Shown here in pieces: positions 35,877-44,045 of a stretch of 64,000 nucleotides of DNA. A program made the position numbers and the translations under genes. Every line of letters starts with the position of its first letter. The first letter of the stretch is position 1. Source of the stretch: an uncultured Oscillospiraceae bacterium (GTDB lineage Bacteria > Bacillota > Clostridia > Oscillospirales > Oscillospiraceae); contig CALXDM010000001.1 of assembly GCA_944387065.1 (NCBI GenBank), positions 306,913 to 370,912 on the forward strand, written 5' to 3'. Below the pieces are notes generated by a model that saw only the letters and a list, made by a program, of their open reading frames with translations, ran no database searches and was not told the DNA's origin.

Positions 35877-37297
35877 GGCGGGCCGTTCAGGTGGAGCTGC
35901 GCAGCTTCACCTATGACGGCTGCCCCCAGCCGGTGCTCCAGGCGCTGGACTTCTACCTGGACTACGGCCAGCTCACCCTGCTGTCCGGCCTGTCGGGCAG
36001 CGGCAAGTCCACCCTGCTCTCCCTGATCAACGGGGTCATCCCCCGCATGAGCTCCGGGGTGCTGGACGGGCGGGTGCTGGTGGACGGCGAGGATCTGGCC
36101 GGGCGCACCCTAAGCCAGATCTCAGGCAAGGTGGGCTGCGTGCTGCAAAACCCCGAGGCCCAGATCATCCATCAGGAGGTGGAGGACGAGATCGCCTTCG
36201 GCTGCGAGAACCTGGGGGTGGAGCCCGGGGAGATCGGCCAGCGGATTCAGGCACTTTGCCGCCGGCTGGAGCTGGAGCCGGGCTGGGCCACCCGCGCGCT
36301 GTCCGGGGGGCAGAAGCAGAGGCTGGTGGCCGCCGCCACCCTGGCCATGGACCGGGATATCCTCATCTTTGACGAACCTCTGGCCAACCTGGACCGGCAG
36401 GGCGCCCAGGATCTGCTGACTCTGCTGCGTGCCCTGGCCGATCAGGGCAAGGCCGTGCTGCTGGTGGAGCACCGGCTGGACGTGGCCCTGCCCCATGCCG
36501 ACGTGGTCTGGGATCTGCGGGACGGCCAAACTCATCTTGTGCCCGACAAGGCCAACTATCTGGCCAGCCAGATTTCTCTCATCCGGGACCAGCCGGAGGA
36601 CCGGCTTCCCCCCGGTCCCCCGGCTCTACGGGCGGAGGGGCTGATCAAGCGCTTTGGGGGCCGATCTGTGCTGGATGAGCTCCATCTGGAGCTGCGGGCG
36701 GGGGAGCGGGTACTCCTGCTGGGGGAGAACGGCTGCGGTAAGTCCACCCTGCTGGCCATCCTGGCCCGGCTGCTCCGGGCGGATGGGGGGCGGATGGAGC
36801 AGTTTCTCCACCCGGCCCTGGGTCGGAGGGCGGGCCGGCGCTGGTTCCAATGTGTGGGGGTGGTCTACCAAAACCCCAACTACCAGCTGTTCATGCCCAC
36901 CGTGGAGCAGGAGCTGACCTTCGCCGCCGCCGACCGGGACTACGCCCTTGAGCTGGCCCGGCGCTTTGAGCTGACCCCGCTGCTCTCCCGCCACCCCCAC
37001 TCCCTGTCCGAGGGGCAGAAGCGCCGGGTGACCATCGCGGCCATCCTGGCCCAAAAGCCACGGCTGCTGCTGCTGGACGAACCCACCGTGGGCCAGGACT
37101 ACCCGGGACTGCAAACCCTGGTGGACACCCTCAATCAGGTCCACCGGGAACAGGGCAGCACCATGCTCACCATCACCCATGACTTCCGATGCGCCGCCGC
37201 CCTATGCGACCGGGCGGTCTGGCTGGAGGGGGGCCTGGTCGCCCGCCAGGGCGGCAAGGAGCTGGTCGAGCAGTTCTTCCTCCCGCCCTGCCCCTAA
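35873..37297 (+). CDS. ECF transporter ATPase with two fused ABC domains
   Basis: The protein is 474 aa with two tandem ATPase domains. Domain 1: Walker A GLSGSGKST (39-47), signature LSGGQKQR, Walker B ILIFDEPLANLD, H-loop VEHR. Domain 2, from about residue 245: Walker A GENGCGKST, signature LSEGQKRR, Walker B LLLLDEPTVGQD, H-loop ITHD. Both retain catalytic glutamates. This replaces the EcfA1/EcfA2 pair and powers the S/T module encoded just upstream. It is the last gene of the operon; the gltX promoter begins 8 bp later. Confidence 0.9.
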   Translation: MRRAVQVELRSFTYDGCPQPVLQALDFYLDYGQLTLLSGLSGSGKSTLLSLINGVIPRMSSGVLDGRVLVDGEDLAGRTLSQISGKVGCVLQNPEAQIIHQEVEDEIAFGCENLGVEPGEIGQRIQALCRRLELEPGWATRALSGGQKQRLVAAATLAMDRDILIFDEPLANLDRQGAQDLLTLLRALADQGKAVLLVEHRLDVALPHADVVWDLRDGQTHLVPDKANYLASQISLIRDQPEDRLPPGPPALRAEGLIKRFGGRSVLDELHLELRAGERVLLLGENGCGKSTLLAILARLLRADGGRMEQFLHPALGRRAGRRWFQCVGVVYQNPNYQLFMPTVEQELTFAAADRDYALELARRFELTPLLSRHPHSLSEGQKRRVTIAAILAQKPRLLLLDEPTVGQDYPGLQTLVDTLNQVHREQGSTMLTITHDFRCAAALCDRAVWLEGGLVARQGGKELVEQFFLPPCP

Positions 37298-37304
37298 GCC
37301 CCGC

Positions 37305-37333
37305 TTGCAAAATCTTCCCGCCCCCGGTATAAT
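37305..37333 (+). promoter_or_regulatory. Promoter of gltX
   Basis: TTGCAA (37305-37310) and TATAAT (37328-37333) are spaced by 17 bp, directly after the ECF ATPase stop codon. Confidence 0.83.
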
Positions 37334-37369
37334 GTCCGGGAGCAATCCATTCACAGGAGGTCTTTTGCC

Positions 37370-38875
37370 ATGGTTTTGGACAGGCAGTGGTTTCAGGACA
37401 TGGAGGCGCGCATCCCCCAGGGTCAGGTGCGCACCCGCTTCGCCCCCTCCCCCACAGGCTATATGCATGTGGGCAATTTGCGCACCGCCCTCTACACCTA
37501 TCTCATCGCCCGCCACGCCGGGGGCCGGTTCCTCCTGCGCATCGAGGACACCGACCAGGCCCGCCTGGTGGACGGCGCCGATACCCGCATCTACGCGGCC
37601 CTGACCGCCTGCGGCCTGCACTGGGACGAGGGCCCCGACGTGGGCGGCCCCGTGGGCCCCTATGTCCAGACCCAGCGACGGGAGCTGTACGGCAAGTACG
37701 CCCAGCTGCTGCTGGACACCGGCCACGCCTACCGCTGCTTCTGTTCCGAGCACCGCCTGGCCCAGCTGCGCCAGGACGACCCAAACGCCAAGTATGACCG
37801 GCACTGCCTGTCCCTCACCCCGGAGCAGGTGGAGGAGAAGCTGGCCGCCGGCCAGCCCTTCGTCGTGCGCCAGCGCATTCCAGAGGGGTCCACCACCTTC
37901 CAGGACGCGGTATACGGCGAGATCACCGTGGACAACGCCGAGCTGGACGACCAGATCCTGCTCAAGTCCGACGGGCTGCCCACCTACAACTTCGCCAACG
38001 TGGTGGACGATCATCTCATGGGCATCACCCATGTGGTGCGGGGGGCGGAGTACCTCTCCTCCACCCCCAAGTACAACCTGCTGTACGCCGCCTTTGGCTG
38101 GCAGGTGCCCACCTATATCCACTGTGCCAGCGTGCTCATCACCGACCCCGACACCGGGGCTGCCCGCAAGATGTCCAAGCGCAAGGGGGATCCCTCCTAT
38201 GAGGACCTGGCCCAGCAGGGCTACCTGCCCCAGGCGGTGGTCAACTATGTGGCCCTGCTGGGCTGGGCCCCCCACGGGGCGCTGGCCGAGCGGGAGCTGT
38301 TCACCTTAGATGAGCTGGCCGACGCCTTTGAGGTGTCCGGCATCTCCAAATCCCCCTCCTGCTTCGATCTGGACAAGCTGACCTATTTCAACGCCGCTTA
38401 CCTCCGGGCCCTGCCCCCGGAGGAGTTTGCCCGCCGGGCTCGGCCCTACCTCCGCCAGGAGGTGCAAAACCCCGCCTATGACCTGGACGCCATCGCCCAG
38501 CTGCTTCAGTCCCGGTGCGAAAAGCTGTCCGACATCCCGGAAAAGGTGGACTTTTTCGACGCGCTGCCCGACTACGACCCGGCGCTGTTCACCAACAAGA
38601 AGTCCAAGACCGATCCCCAGGTGGCCCAGGCCATGCTCCAGGCCGCCCTCCCTGTCCTGTCCCAGCTGCCTGTGTGGGACCAGCCCGCCATCCACGACGC
38701 CCTGGTGGAGTTGGCCCAATCCCTGGGAGTGAAGAACGCCACCCTGCTCTGGCCGGTGCGCATCGCCCTGGCGGGCAAGCCGGTAACCCCAGGCGGGGCG
38801 GTGGAGATCTGCCACATCCTGGGCCGGGAGGAAGCCCTCAAGCGCATCCAGGCCGGCTTGGAGAAGCTGGCCTGA
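37370..38875 (+). CDS. gltX: Glutamyl-tRNA synthetase
   Basis: GluRS is 501 aa and charges tRNA-Glu; in many Firmicutes it also charges tRNA-Gln before amidation. The HIGH motif is in FAPSPTGYMHVGNLRTALYTYL and KMSKS is KMSKRKG. The QRIPEGSTTFQDAVYGEITVDN block and the C-terminal anticodon-binding domain (from about 325) are complete. ACAGGAGG precedes ATG 37370. It is monocistronic, with a promoter 37 bp upstream and a terminator downstream. Confidence 0.97.
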   Translation: MVLDRQWFQDMEARIPQGQVRTRFAPSPTGYMHVGNLRTALYTYLIARHAGGRFLLRIEDTDQARLVDGADTRIYAALTACGLHWDEGPDVGGPVGPYVQTQRRELYGKYAQLLLDTGHAYRCFCSEHRLAQLRQDDPNAKYDRHCLSLTPEQVEEKLAAGQPFVVRQRIPEGSTTFQDAVYGEITVDNAELDDQILLKSDGLPTYNFANVVDDHLMGITHVVRGAEYLSSTPKYNLLYAAFGWQVPTYIHCASVLITDPDTGAARKMSKRKGDPSYEDLAQQGYLPQAVVNYVALLGWAPHGALAERELFTLDELADAFEVSGISKSPSCFDLDKLTYFNAAYLRALPPEEFARRARPYLRQEVQNPAYDLDAIAQLLQSRCEKLSDIPEKVDFFDALPDYDPALFTNKKSKTDPQVAQAMLQAALPVLSQLPVWDQPAIHDALVELAQSLGVKNATLLWPVRIALAGKPVTPGGAVEICHILGREEALKRIQAGLEKLA

Positions 38876-39144
38876 CCGCTGTCCCAAGTCCGGGCGTATT
38901 TCGCCCCGTCCCCCGCTTTTTCCCCTCCCTCGGTGCGGAAAAAGGCGGGATCTGTCCCCCCTTCTCCCGCCCTCGGGGCCTGTCCCCACCCATCCAAAGC
39001 CGCCCGCCCCAGGGCGGCTTCTTTCTTCCCTCTAGCCGCTGTTTCCAGCATCCCCACCCCTGTTTGGGGACAGGCTGATCTGAAATTCTTTTCCATCCCC
39101 GGTAAACTTTTTCAAGTTTTTTATCGGGAATGTCAAAAACCCCC
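38876..39144. other. Non-coding gap after gltX
   Basis: It holds the gltX terminator at 38999-39018 and an AT-rich stretch (39090-39130) before the next promoter. No ORF or RNA fold beyond the terminator is supported. Confidence 0.5.
38999..39018 (+). terminator. Terminator of gltX
   Basis: The stem GCCGCCC/GGGCGGC has a 6-nt loop and is followed by TTCTTTCTT, about 125 bp after the stop. Confidence 0.8.
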
Positions 39145-39173
39145 TTGACCGCCTCATACTTTTTTGATATTGT
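39145..39173 (+). promoter_or_regulatory. Promoter of the acetate-transporter-family gene
   Basis: TTGACC (39145-39150) and TATTGT (39168-39173) are spaced by 17 bp. Confidence 0.75.
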
Positions 39174-39223
39174 TAGTAGGAATTCGGCGTTTTTCCATTC
39201 ATTTCAGCAAGGAGGTTATAACT

Positions 39224-39760
39224 ATGAACCCAGTCAACCCTGAGGCCATTGGCCTGTTCGGCCTATTCGCCACCGTCATCTGCTTCGGCCTGGAGCAGCT
39301 CGGCGTGGGCGTGAAGGGGGCCGATCACGCAAAGCTCACCCGCTCCCTGGGGTACATCGCCATCTTCTTTGGCGGCTTTACCCAGCTGTTCACCTCGTTC
39401 TCCATGTACATCTTTAACGTGGGTGGCAGCCACAGCGTCTACCTGGGCACCATCTTCGGTTTCTTCGGTCTGTTCTGGATCCTGGTGGGCTTCTTCTTCC
39501 TGAAGGGCGGCGACAAGAAGGTTATGGCCCACTTCTTCCTGTGCGCCTTGATCCTGTGCATCGGCTTCACCGTGCGCGCCTTCCAGGATGGCCTGGTCTG
39601 GCCCCTGGGCATTGACCTGGTGGTCATCGACCTGCTGCTGCTGGTGCTCATCCCCGGTTGGTATACCGGCAGCGCTGCGCTGACCAAGCTGGCTGGCCTG
39701 TGCAACCTGGCCATCGGCGTGATTTCCGCCTTCCTGCTCTTCCCCGCCCTGTTCCTGTAA
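39224..39760 (+). CDS. GPR1/FUN34/YaaH-family (AceTr) acetate channel-like protein
   Basis: The protein is 178 aa with six hydrophobic segments. The start MNPVNPEAIGLFGLFATVICFGLEQLG corresponds to the family motif around NPAPLGL, although the P-L-G core is changed to EAIG. The internal pattern of FGGFTQLF and GTIFGFFGLFWILVGFFF fits the AceTr fold, which transports acetate or succinate. In an acetate- and butyrate-exchanging gut bacterium this is plausible. AAGGAGG precedes ATG 39224, and promoter and terminator flank it closely, so it is monocistronic. Confidence 0.85.
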   Translation: MNPVNPEAIGLFGLFATVICFGLEQLGVGVKGADHAKLTRSLGYIAIFFGGFTQLFTSFSMYIFNVGGSHSVYLGTIFGFFGLFWILVGFFFLKGGDKKVMAHFFLCALILCIGFTVRAFQDGLVWPLGIDLVVIDLLLLVLIPGWYTGSAALTKLAGLCNLAIGVISAFLLFPALFL

Positions 39761-39799
39761 GGCGAGGGCGCGTAACCATCCCATTCTAACCAGGCCTGT

Positions 39800-39842
39800 G
39801 GGGCCGGCGCGGGTACCTTCCTGACAGCCCGTCGCCGGCCCC
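39800..39842 (+). terminator. Terminator of the acetate-transporter-family gene
   Basis: The stem GGGGCCGGCG/CGCCGGCCCC is followed by CTTTTTC. Confidence 0.85.
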
Positions 39843-39925
39843 CTTTTTCTGCCCAGGACATTCCCCTGCCCTGGGCCCCCTTCTTTTCTCACCCACCGTC
39901 TCCAGCGGCAAAGTCGCACAAGACA

Positions 39926-39960
39926 ACACCTGCCCGCCGGCTGCGCCGGCGGGCAGGTGT
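39926..39960 (-). terminator. Terminator of the superoxide reductase gene
   Basis: A 16-bp perfect stem (arm ACACCTGCCCGCCGGC) with a 3-nt loop lies 26 bp after the stop at 39986. The minus-strand tail is TGTCTTGT. Confidence 0.8.
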
Positions 39961-39985
39961 CTCTGTTTCCCAATTCAGGAGTGGA

Positions 39986-40363
39986 TCAGACCTCGCTCTT
40001 CCACAGGCCGTGAAGGTCGCAGTAGGCGTAGACCGCCACCGCCTTCTCCCCCTTCAGGGCGAACTCGGCCACGGGCGCCTCCCCGGGCTTCAGGTCCCGG
40101 CGCTGGCCGCCGTGCTCGGTCTCCAGGTACACCCACTGGATGCTGTGATCCTCCTGCATGGGGTGGCTCACAGAGCCCACCTCTACCCGCACGGTGTCCC
40201 CGTTGACGCTGACCACCGGCTTGTGCTTCTCGCCGCTGGCGTCCACGGTGTTGGGATCCAGGTACTCCATCTTCTGGCCGCAGCACATCAGGGGCACCCC
40301 CTTGTTCTGCACCATCTCCACCAGGTTGCCGCAGTGGCGGCAAATGTAGAACTTCGTATCCAT
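39986..40363 (-). CDS. Superoxide reductase with desulforedoxin domain (desulfoferrodoxin)
   Basis: The protein is 125 aa and reduces superoxide to hydrogen peroxide without releasing oxygen, a typical defence of anaerobes. The N-terminal desulforedoxin iron site has C8, C11 and the adjacent C27-C28. The catalytic iron site has four histidines and one cysteine: H47, H67, H73, H118 and C115 (YCDLHGLW). The conserved E45-K46 pair of the active-site loop is present. AAAGGAG precedes ATG 40363. It is alone, with its terminator at 39926-39960. Confidence 0.95.
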   Translation of the reverse strand: MDTKFYICRHCGNLVEMVQNKGVPLMCCGQKMEYLDPNTVDASGEKHKPVVSVNGDTVRVEVGSVSHPMQEDHSIQWVYLETEHGGQRRDLKPGEAPVAEFALKGEKAVAVYAYCDLHGLWKSEV

Positions 40364-40468
40364 GTTCCGATCTCCTTTTCTTTTGATTTGTGGTTTGCAG
40401 CCCTCTGCCAGGCTACTGGAGAGTATGCCCAGTCCCGCCAGCCGCTATGCCAGCTTCCGGCAGGGCGC

Positions 40469-41308
40469 TCACCCCTTCTCAAACACGCACACCACCATCT
40501 TGACAAATCCCTCCTTCACCCCCGGCAGCTTGGCCAAGGGGGCCAGGAACGACCGCAGGGGCACCTCCCGGTAGTAGACCGGCTCCATGCCCGCCTGGGC
40601 CCGCAGCCGCCGGAAGCGCCGGATGGTCATGTGGTTGAGGTAGGAAAAGTAATCCTTCCCCTGCTCATTTGTAGAGATGCGGAAGGCAACCCGCTCCTCA
40701 CCGCCGGGGATGGATTGGCACAACTCCCGATAGGCCTCCACCAAGGTGCCCTCTGAGAAAAAGAGGTGAACCCAGGGAATGCCAATCAGGTCGGACAGGT
40801 GGGCCCCGAAAGGGTGGTAGTAGGGCGGGAAGTTCACATACAGCCGGCCCCCAGGCCGGAGGATCCGCCGCACCTCAGCCAGCACCAGCTCGGGCCGGGC
40901 CACATGCTCCATGGCGTCGTTCATGATGACGGTGTCAAAGCTGTTCTCCGCAAATCCGGTGTCCGCCGCGTCCCCCGCCACAAAGGTGAAGCGGTCTGCA
41001 TAGCCCAGCTGCTGGGCCAGCGCCTCCGCCTCGGGCTGATAGCGGGCCACGATGTCCATGCCATAGATGTGCTCCACACCCTGGGCGGCATAGTACATGG
41101 TCTTGCCCCCCGCGCCGCAGCCGATGTCCAGCACCCGCTTGCCCTGGAACATCTCCTCCAGGGTATACCGCTGCCGGTAGAAGGCGATGGTATCCGCCCC
41201 CCGCCGGTACTGCCACATGGTGTAGCTCTCTTTCCCCTCGTTTTGTAGGTTGAAGGGGTGCACAGGCAGGGGGAACAGCCGGTTGGCCGCCAAGAGGAGT
41301 GATTTCAT
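40469..41308 (-). CDS. Class I SAM-dependent methyltransferase
   Basis: The protein is 279 aa. Motif I is VLDIGCGAGGKTMYYA, followed by the acidic end of strand 2 in YGMDIVARY, motif II AGDAADTGFAENSFDTVIMNDAMEHV, and the post-core RRILRPGGRLYVNFPP. These are features of small-molecule or lipid methyltransferases of the UbiE/Methyltransf_11 type. The substrate is unknown. ATG 41308 follows AAAGGGAG; the promoter lies at 41449-41477. There is no obvious operon partner. Confidence 0.88.
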   Translation of the reverse strand: MKSLLLAANRLFPLPVHPFNLQNEGKESYTMWQYRRGADTIAFYRQRYTLEEMFQGKRVLDIGCGAGGKTMYYAAQGVEHIYGMDIVARYQPEAEALAQQLGYADRFTFVAGDAADTGFAENSFDTVIMNDAMEHVARPELVLAEVRRILRPGGRLYVNFPPYYHPFGAHLSDLIGIPWVHLFFSEGTLVEAYRELCQSIPGGEERVAFRISTNEQGKDYFSYLNHMTIRRFRRLRAQAGMEPVYYREVPLRSFLAPLAKLPGVKEGFVKMVVCVFEKG

Positions 41309-41448
41309 CCCAATCTCCCTTTCCGTTCTGCGTTCCGGCAGCGGAACCCCGGCGCACCGGAGGGCACCCTCCGGGCCGACGCCCCCACCCCACAGAGCGC
41401 TGCGTGGGAACACAGCCGCCTCCATTTGGCCAGGCTGTGTCCTACTTG

Positions 41449-41477
41449 AGTATAGCACAGATCCCAGCCTTGCTCAA
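41449..41477 (-). promoter_or_regulatory. Promoter of the methyltransferase gene
   Basis: TTGAGC (41472-41477) and TATACT (41449-41454) are spaced by 17 bp on the minus strand. Confidence 0.72.
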
Positions 41478-41594
41478 GGGGCGTTTCCCAATTTTTCCGC
41501 CCCCAAACCATCTTCTCCCTTTTGCCGAGATTTGATTCCCATTACCCCAAACTTCCAGATAAAACGGGCCATATTCCCTTTATTTCGTCCCAAT

Positions 41595-43331
41595 TCATCG
41601 CACCCGCAGCGTCCGGGCCAGCTCCTCCCGAGGGGTGACGTACAAGGTGTGATAGGTGTGATAGACCACAAAACCCGGCTTGGCCCCCGACGGCTTGCGC
41701 ACCGCCCGCACCGGCGTATAGTCCACCGGCACCTGCCCCGACTCCCGTCCCTGAGAGAACCAAGCCGCCAGCATAGCCGCCTCGGTGAGCGACTCCTCGT
41801 CAGGCTGCGCCCCCCCGGTCTTGAGGATCACGTGGGAGCCATGGAGTTTCTGGGTGTGCAGCCACAGATCCCCCTTGTCCGCCTCCTTCAGGGTCAGCCG
41901 GTCGTTCTGGCTGTTGTTCTTGCCCACCAGGATGGTCAGCCCCCCGGAGGAGCGAAACTCCATGGGCCGGGCCGCAGCCTGCCTCTGCTTCCCCTTGCCC
42001 CCCGGCCGCCGGTGCTGCTTGAGGTAGCCGTTGTCCATCAGCTCCTGGCGGATCTCCTGCAGGTCCCGCTCCCCCTCGCACAAAGCCATGGTGTGCAGCA
42101 CGCTGTCCAGGTAGTCCAGCTCCCCCCGGTTCTTCTCCAGCTGGAGGGTGAGCATCTGCTCGGCCTTCTGGGCCTTCTTGTACTCCTTATAATACCGGGC
42201 GGCGTTCTGCTGGGGGGTGAGCAGAGGATCCAGCGGGATATCCACCTCCCCGCCCTCCGGGTCGTAGTAGTTCTGGGCCCGCAGCACGCTCTGCCCCCGC
42301 TCCATCCGGTGCAGGTTGGTGGTGAGGATGTCCCCAAACTGCCGCAGCCCCTCCCGGTCGGCCGCCTGACGCAGCTCCTGCTCCTGGTTGGCAATCTTCC
42401 GGGCCGTGCGGTTGCGGGCCTGGGTGAGCGCCCGCAGGAAGTCCTGCCCCCATTGGCGCCTGCGCTCCTGGGCCAGCTGCCCAGCGTAGTAGTCCTCCAG
42501 CAGCCTGGAAAAGCTCTCCTGCCGGCTCAGCTCCACCCCGGGGCCGTATTGCAGCACGGGCATAAATGTAAAGTCAAATCCCTTGCCATCACCTTCTAAT
42601 ACAATTGGTGTAAAGTCCTTCTCCTGGACATGCTGCATCAGCCCAGCCAGCCGGTCAGCCAGCCCCTCCCGCTCCCCCCCGCCCTGGAAGGCCAGTTCCC
42701 GGGCAATGAGGGGGGACAGGCCCTGGAAGGTGCCCAGCAGCCAGTCCGCCTGCCCGTCTCCCTCGGGGGCCTGGGCCAGCACCAGTTCCCGCAGCCCCTC
42801 CGGCTCCAGGCCGGTGGGGTCCAGCTTGCCGGTGGGCAGAGGGGGCTGATAGAACAGGCCGGGCATCAGTGGCCGCCGGGCGGACAGGTCCCCATCCACT
42901 CGGCGCAGGCAGTCGGTGATCCGCCCTTCCCCGTCCAGCAGAATGAGGTTGGCCCGCCGGCCGATGCACTCCAGCACCAGCCGGCGCTCCACCCGGTCGC
43001 CCAGCTCGTTGATCGCCTCAAAGCGCAGCTCCAGCACCCGCTCCATGGAGGGCTGGGCGATCTCCACCAGCCGTCCCCCCTGCAGGTGCTTACGCAGCAG
43101 CATACAGAACATGGGCGGGCTGTCCGGGTTCTCCTGGGGCAGGGTGATCAGGTGGGCCCGTGGGTGGGCCGGGTGGGCGCACAGCAGCAGCCGCCCACCC
43201 CCCCGCGCCCCCCGCAGGTGAAGCACCACCTCATCCCGGGCGGGCTGATAGATCTTCTCCACCTTGCCGCCGGTCAGCGCCCCTTGCAGCTCAGCAGCTA
43301 CGGCGGTCAGGCAGATGGCGTCCAAAGGCAT
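41595..43331 (-). CDS. rqcH: NFACT / RqcH ribosome-quality-control protein
   Basis: The protein is 578 aa. RqcH (formerly annotated fibronectin-binding protein FbpA) binds stalled 50S subunits and adds C-terminal alanine tails. Domains in order: NFACT-N (residues 1-200), HhH region, a long coiled coil (about 280-430, with EQELRQAADREGL and KKAQKAEQMLTLQLEKNRGELDYL), and NFACT-R from about 450 with LWLHTQKLHGSHVILKTGG. GGAGGG precedes ATG 43331. It overlaps nothing but starts 3 bp after mrnC, so the two form an operon of RNA and ribosome functions. Confidence 0.95.
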   Translation of the reverse strand: MPLDAICLTAVAAELQGALTGGKVEKIYQPARDEVVLHLRGARGGGRLLLCAHPAHPRAHLITLPQENPDSPPMFCMLLRKHLQGGRLVEIAQPSMERVLELRFEAINELGDRVERRLVLECIGRRANLILLDGEGRITDCLRRVDGDLSARRPLMPGLFYQPPLPTGKLDPTGLEPEGLRELVLAQAPEGDGQADWLLGTFQGLSPLIARELAFQGGGEREGLADRLAGLMQHVQEKDFTPIVLEGDGKGFDFTFMPVLQYGPGVELSRQESFSRLLEDYYAGQLAQERRRQWGQDFLRALTQARNRTARKIANQEQELRQAADREGLRQFGDILTTNLHRMERGQSVLRAQNYYDPEGGEVDIPLDPLLTPQQNAARYYKEYKKAQKAEQMLTLQLEKNRGELDYLDSVLHTMALCEGERDLQEIRQELMDNGYLKQHRRPGGKGKQRQAAARPMEFRSSGGLTILVGKNNSQNDRLTLKEADKGDLWLHTQKLHGSHVILKTGGAQPDEESLTEAAMLAAWFSQGRESGQVPVDYTPVRAVRKPSGAKPGFVVYHTYHTLYVTPREELARTLRVR

Positions 43332-43334
43332 GGC

Positions 43335-43733
43335 CTATCCCTCCATCATCTGGGTAAACAGTTGGTTGAGCCGGTCGGTCTCCCCCCGCAGGTAGAGCCA
43401 GCCGAACAGTGCCTCCAGGGCGGTGGAGGTGTGGTACTGGGCCACGCTGGCCCCCTTGGGCACCGTGGCCGTGCGGCTGTTGCGCCCCCGGCGGAACACC
43501 TCCTGCTCCTGGGGGGTGAGCATGGGCAGGATCCGCTGGGCTAAGCGGGCCTGGGCCGGAGCGGCCACATAGTCCAGCGCCGCCCGGTGCATCCCTTTAT
43601 TGGTGGCCTTCCCGTGCAGGCACAGCCAGGCCCGCACCATCAACTCGTACACGCCGTCCCCCAGATAGGCCAGGCCCAGGGAGCTGATTTGGCCGAGGCT
43701 GTCCTCCCCGGCCGACAGGTGAAAATAGTCCAT
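43335..43733 (-). CDS. mrnC: Mini-ribonuclease 3
   Basis: MrnC is 132 aa. It is an RNase III-type catalytic domain without the double-stranded RNA-binding domain and matures 23S rRNA in Firmicutes. The catalytic block is LAYLGDGVYELMVR with D26 and E30; later ALEALFGWLYLRGE supplies the second acidic pair. CGGAGAGG precedes ATG 43733. It is the first gene of the mrnC-rqcH operon behind the promoter at 43775-43803. Confidence 0.95.
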   Translation of the reverse strand: MDYFHLSAGEDSLGQISSLGLAYLGDGVYELMVRAWLCLHGKATNKGMHRAALDYVAAPAQARLAQRILPMLTPQEQEVFRRGRNSRTATVPKGASVAQYHTSTALEALFGWLYLRGETDRLNQLFTQMMEG

Positions 43734-43774
43734 CGTCCCTCTCCGTTCCGCTTTTCCGCTTGATGAGCAGGACT

Positions 43775-43803
43775 ATCATACCCCATTCCCCATCCAAAGA
43801 CAA
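43775..43803 (-). promoter_or_regulatory. Promoter of mrnC-rqcH
   Basis: TTGTCT (43798-43803) and TATGAT (43775-43780) are spaced by 17 bp on the minus strand. It starts downstream of the terminator at 43843-43863, so upstream transcription is insulated. Confidence 0.75.
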
Positions 43804-43842
43804 GGCCCTCTGTCCTTACGTCTCCTGCACCGGGGCAAAAAA

Positions 43843-43863
43843 AGCCGCCCATCCGGGCGGGCT
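43843..43863 (-). terminator. Strong intrinsic terminator
   Basis: The stem AGCCCGCC/GGGCGGCT on the minus strand is followed by an uninterrupted T-tract (43837-43843). It ends transcription coming from the 44046 gene or the small ORF at 43912. Confidence 0.85.
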
Positions 43864-43911
43864 CGTCCATCCGAAAGGGCCCCGGCCAAATGGCCAGGGC
43901 CCGTCCGGTTT

Positions 43912-43977
43912 TTAAGAGAAGAGAAAGAGGGTAAGGAGGTTATCGTCGTCTGGTTTCCTTCCTGACGCATTCATCAT
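43912..43977 (-). CDS. Possible 21-aa small ORF before a terminator
   Basis: ATG 43977 opens a 21-codon frame ending LLTLFLFS and TAA, preceded by a weak GGAAG RBS. It is followed by a hairpin (43877-43902) and then the terminator at 43843-43863. A short hydrophobic peptide directly before a terminator can be a leader peptide, but the next gene (mrnC) has its own promoter after the terminator. It may equally be chance. Confidence 0.25.
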   Translation of the reverse strand: MMNASGRKPDDDNLLTLFLFS

Positions 43978-43994
43978 AGCAGCTTCCATTGTGT

Positions 43995-44020
43995 AAGTGT
44001 TTGCCAATTTGCAAACACTT
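43995..44020. other. Hairpin after the 44046 gene
   Basis: A perfect 10-bp stem AAGTGTTTGC/GCAAACACTT with a 6-nt loop is embedded in a wider AGCTTC...GAAGCT pairing. It has no T-tract, so it is either a processing or stability element or part of a terminator region. Confidence 0.5.
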
Positions 44021-44045
44021 TATGAAGCTTTTGTGAACCCTGCCC

